From NCBI RefSeq assembly GCF_000690055.1, contig NZ_JJNZ01000031.1:1-64000 (forward strand): a stretch of 64,000 bases of DNA. Reading direction: 5' to 3'. Origin of the DNA: Pseudoalteromonas fuliginea. GTDB taxonomy: Bacteria; Pseudomonadota; Gammaproteobacteria; Enterobacterales; Alteromonadaceae. Below are positions 62,662 to 64,000 of the stretch, in pieces (within the stretch, counting starts at the first letter, position 1; each line of letters starts with the position of its first letter). The notes under the pieces are model-generated. The model did not search any database. It was not told the origin of the DNA and saw nothing but the letters and a program-made list of their open reading frames with translations. A program made the position numbers and the translations under genes.

Positions 62662-64000
62662 ATTTGTAGCTAAGCCCCAACCAAAATACTCGACCAGGCT
62701 CAATACCTGATGCGCCCTCTGCAACTGTATACGTTCTCTTATTTAATAGATTGGAAATATCAGCTCGTAACTCTAAGCTTTGGCTATTGGTCAGTTTATG
62801 TTTGTATTTTAAACTTAGGTTTAGCATTGTCCTGGCACGTATAGTCTGTTCCTGGTAAACATCAAATAGAGTGGAAACAACTGGGCAGCTAGCACAGGCA
62901 TCCTCTATATCAATGCTTTCACTTCCTCCTGTATTTACTGCGGTATCGTAGCTCCCTGAATATGAAATGTTTAATCCAGTACTAAATGAATCAACCCAAT
63001 CTACGTTCCAACCTAATGCAGCCGTGATAGGTGCACCAAAGTTCGTCCGTATCTGAGACAACTGACTTAATGTGACCAGTGATCCTTCATCTTTCGCATT
63101 AACATAGTAAACGAGTTCATCAAGTGGGGTGTTATCTACGGTTGCATTATAATTGTCATTTGATATTTCGTTCTCGGCATACGACGTATTTGCCCATACT
63201 GAATGGGCACCAAATTGTGCGCTCCAAGCGAGTGAAATCCGCTCTGAACTTCCTGAACCTTGGTTGCTAATATCTATATAAGTGTAGCCATCAATATCGG
63301 TTTCGTCTGAAGTGGTACGAGAAAACTGCTGATGTTTTTTACGCTTTATGTATTTTAAAGAAATATTACCAATTGTCTCAAATGCGTGAGCGATACCGAG
63401 TGATAACTCATCATCGTAAGGGGTATTCACGTCATTAAATCGATATTTAAAACTGCCAGTATAATTTGAATCTAACCAGTTTTGTAAGTTCCCACTTTCG
63501 ATAGGTCTATATTGCAGATAAGAAAACTGTTGTTGTTCCTTAATTTTATAACTGATAATTGCAGAGTCGTAATATCGACTTAGGCCGGCACTGATAATGG
63601 TTTTTTGATTATCAAATACGTCGTACCCTAATGAAATTCGCGGTGCTACATCGTGGTTTTGTAAAAAGTCATCATAGTTGTAGCGCATGCCTAAATTTAC
63701 ATCAAGTTTACCGTACTTGATGTGGTCGGTAATGTAGAGTGCGTTACGATTTAAATTTACATCTATGTATTCAGCAGGGCTAACTGTTCGGCCATTAAAA
63801 AATTGCGCTGTAGTAGTTATATTATTACTGTAAGCGGTAACGTGCTCCGAGTTGTTAAAGTCAATCTCCCCACCTAGTTGCTCAGCTAATTCTCCTATAG
63901 GGATGAGAGTTTCGAGTGCTTGACAATCAAGCGAATAACCACTGCAATTAAGTGGTGTAGTAGCACTAGACCATATAACAGGTGAGCTGTAGTTATAGCC
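62654..64000 (-). CDS. TonB-dependent receptor, C-terminal part (5' end outside window)
   Basis: The frame is open from the stop at 62654-62656 to the window edge, giving the last 448 residues; an internal ATG at 63688 is not the start. Content is outer-membrane beta barrel: repeated aromatic strands such as YIDVNLNRNALYITDHI and KLDVNLGMRYNYDDF, and the classic end FWLGLSYKYD. One loop holds DACASCP with two cysteines, and another CSGYSLDC, so disulfide loops are likely. The plug domain lies outside. It is translated with the di-heme peroxidase gene downstream. Substrate unknown; a metal complex is a reasonable guess from the pairing. Confidence 0.88.
   Translation of the reverse strand, partial: GYNYSSPVIWSSATTPLNCSGYSLDCQALETLIPIGELAEQLGGEIDFNNSEHVTAYSNNITTTAQFFNGRTVSPAEYIDVNLNRNALYITDHIKYGKLDVNLGMRYNYDDFLQNHDVAPRISLGYDVFDNQKTIISAGLSRYYDSAIISYKIKEQQQFSYLQYRPIESGNLQNWLDSNYTGSFKYRFNDVNTPYDDELSLGIAHAFETIGNISLKYIKRKKHQQFSRTTSDETDIDGYTYIDISNQGSGSSERISLAWSAQFGAHSVWANTSYAENEISNDNYNATVDNTPLDELVYYVNAKDEGSLVTLSQLSQIRTNFGAPITAALGWNVDWVDSFSTGLNISYSGSYDTAVNTGGSESIDIEDACASCPVVSTLFDVYQEQTIRARTMLNLSLKYKHKLTNSQSLELRADISNLLNKRTYTVAEGASGIEPGRVFWLGLSYKYD

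Noticed and set aside
62662..62724. Longer start for the di-heme peroxidase
   Set aside because: It would run in a second frame inside the TonB receptor gene and removes the signal peptide from the N-terminus.
63688..63690. ATG taken as start of the right-edge TonB receptor
   Set aside because: The same frame is open without a stop to the window edge and encodes typical barrel strands, so the gene is partial rather than short.
1..64000. CRISPR array, prophage or tRNA genes
   Set aside because: No regularly spaced repeats with spacers, no phage structural or lysis genes and no tRNA-like cloverleaf was recognised by reading; the holin-family gene at 6419 belongs to the YqjE type.

Overview
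The window looks like chromosome of a marine gammaproteobacterium of the order Alteromonadales, most probably Pseudoalteromonas. The grounds are moderate-to-low G+C by eye, gammaproteobacterial division proteins, many TonB-dependent receptors and LysR regulators, and short dispersed repeats in the gaps. The genus is inferred from protein style, not from a database search.

Layout. Positions 102-7219 are an accessory segment: a YcxB-like protein, an MscS channel, a YihY membrane protein, then a YhaJ-like LysR regulator divergent from a pirin plus glutathionyl-hydroquinone reductase pair, facing three small membrane-stress genes of the yqjD/yqjE/yqjK type. Positions 7595-25517 hold a complete division and cell-wall (dcw) cluster in canonical order: mraZ-rsmH-ftsL-ftsI-murE-murF-mraY-murD-ftsW-murG-murC-ddlB-ftsQ-ftsA-ftsZ-lpxC. 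It has a promoter with five 10-bp-phased MraZ boxes in front, mostly ATGA-type 4-nt overlaps inside and a strong terminator after lpxC. Positions 25535-31856 carry housekeeping genes (yjjG, yjjX, prkB-like) and two exported or hypothetical proteins, ending in a secreted M1 aminopeptidase.

Positions 32005-45352 are a mixed region. It holds a degenerate tyrosine-recombinase-like gene, a DUF2750 protein, a repeat-rich gap, parvulin, a glutathione peroxidase, an acetyltransferase, a hybrid histidine kinase with its response regulator, queG, a chemotaxis receptor, a GDPD/EamA pair, and a DesK/DesR-like two-component operon headed by a tiny membrane protein. Positions 45495-64000 hold a SulP transporter, a large TonB receptor with a candidate GntR-type operator, Dps, DUF2237, glutathionylspermidine synthetase/amidase, a second MscS, a large-subunit catalase, a GFA enzyme, a DUF6515 protein, an Old Yellow Enzyme with divergent LysR, and a TonB receptor overlapping a di-heme peroxidase at the right edge.

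The main structure not explained by genes is a set of short repeats. Family A (TIR AACCTGAACTCTG, copies near 643, 33437, 38830 and 59338) sits directly against the stop codons of three different genes and keeps internal stems with compensatory changes. One copy is split by a second element (family B) flanked by a CTAG duplication, with a third MITE (family C, TIR ATACCAATYCGC) beside it. No CRISPR array, rRNA, tRNA, prophage or intact transposase was seen.
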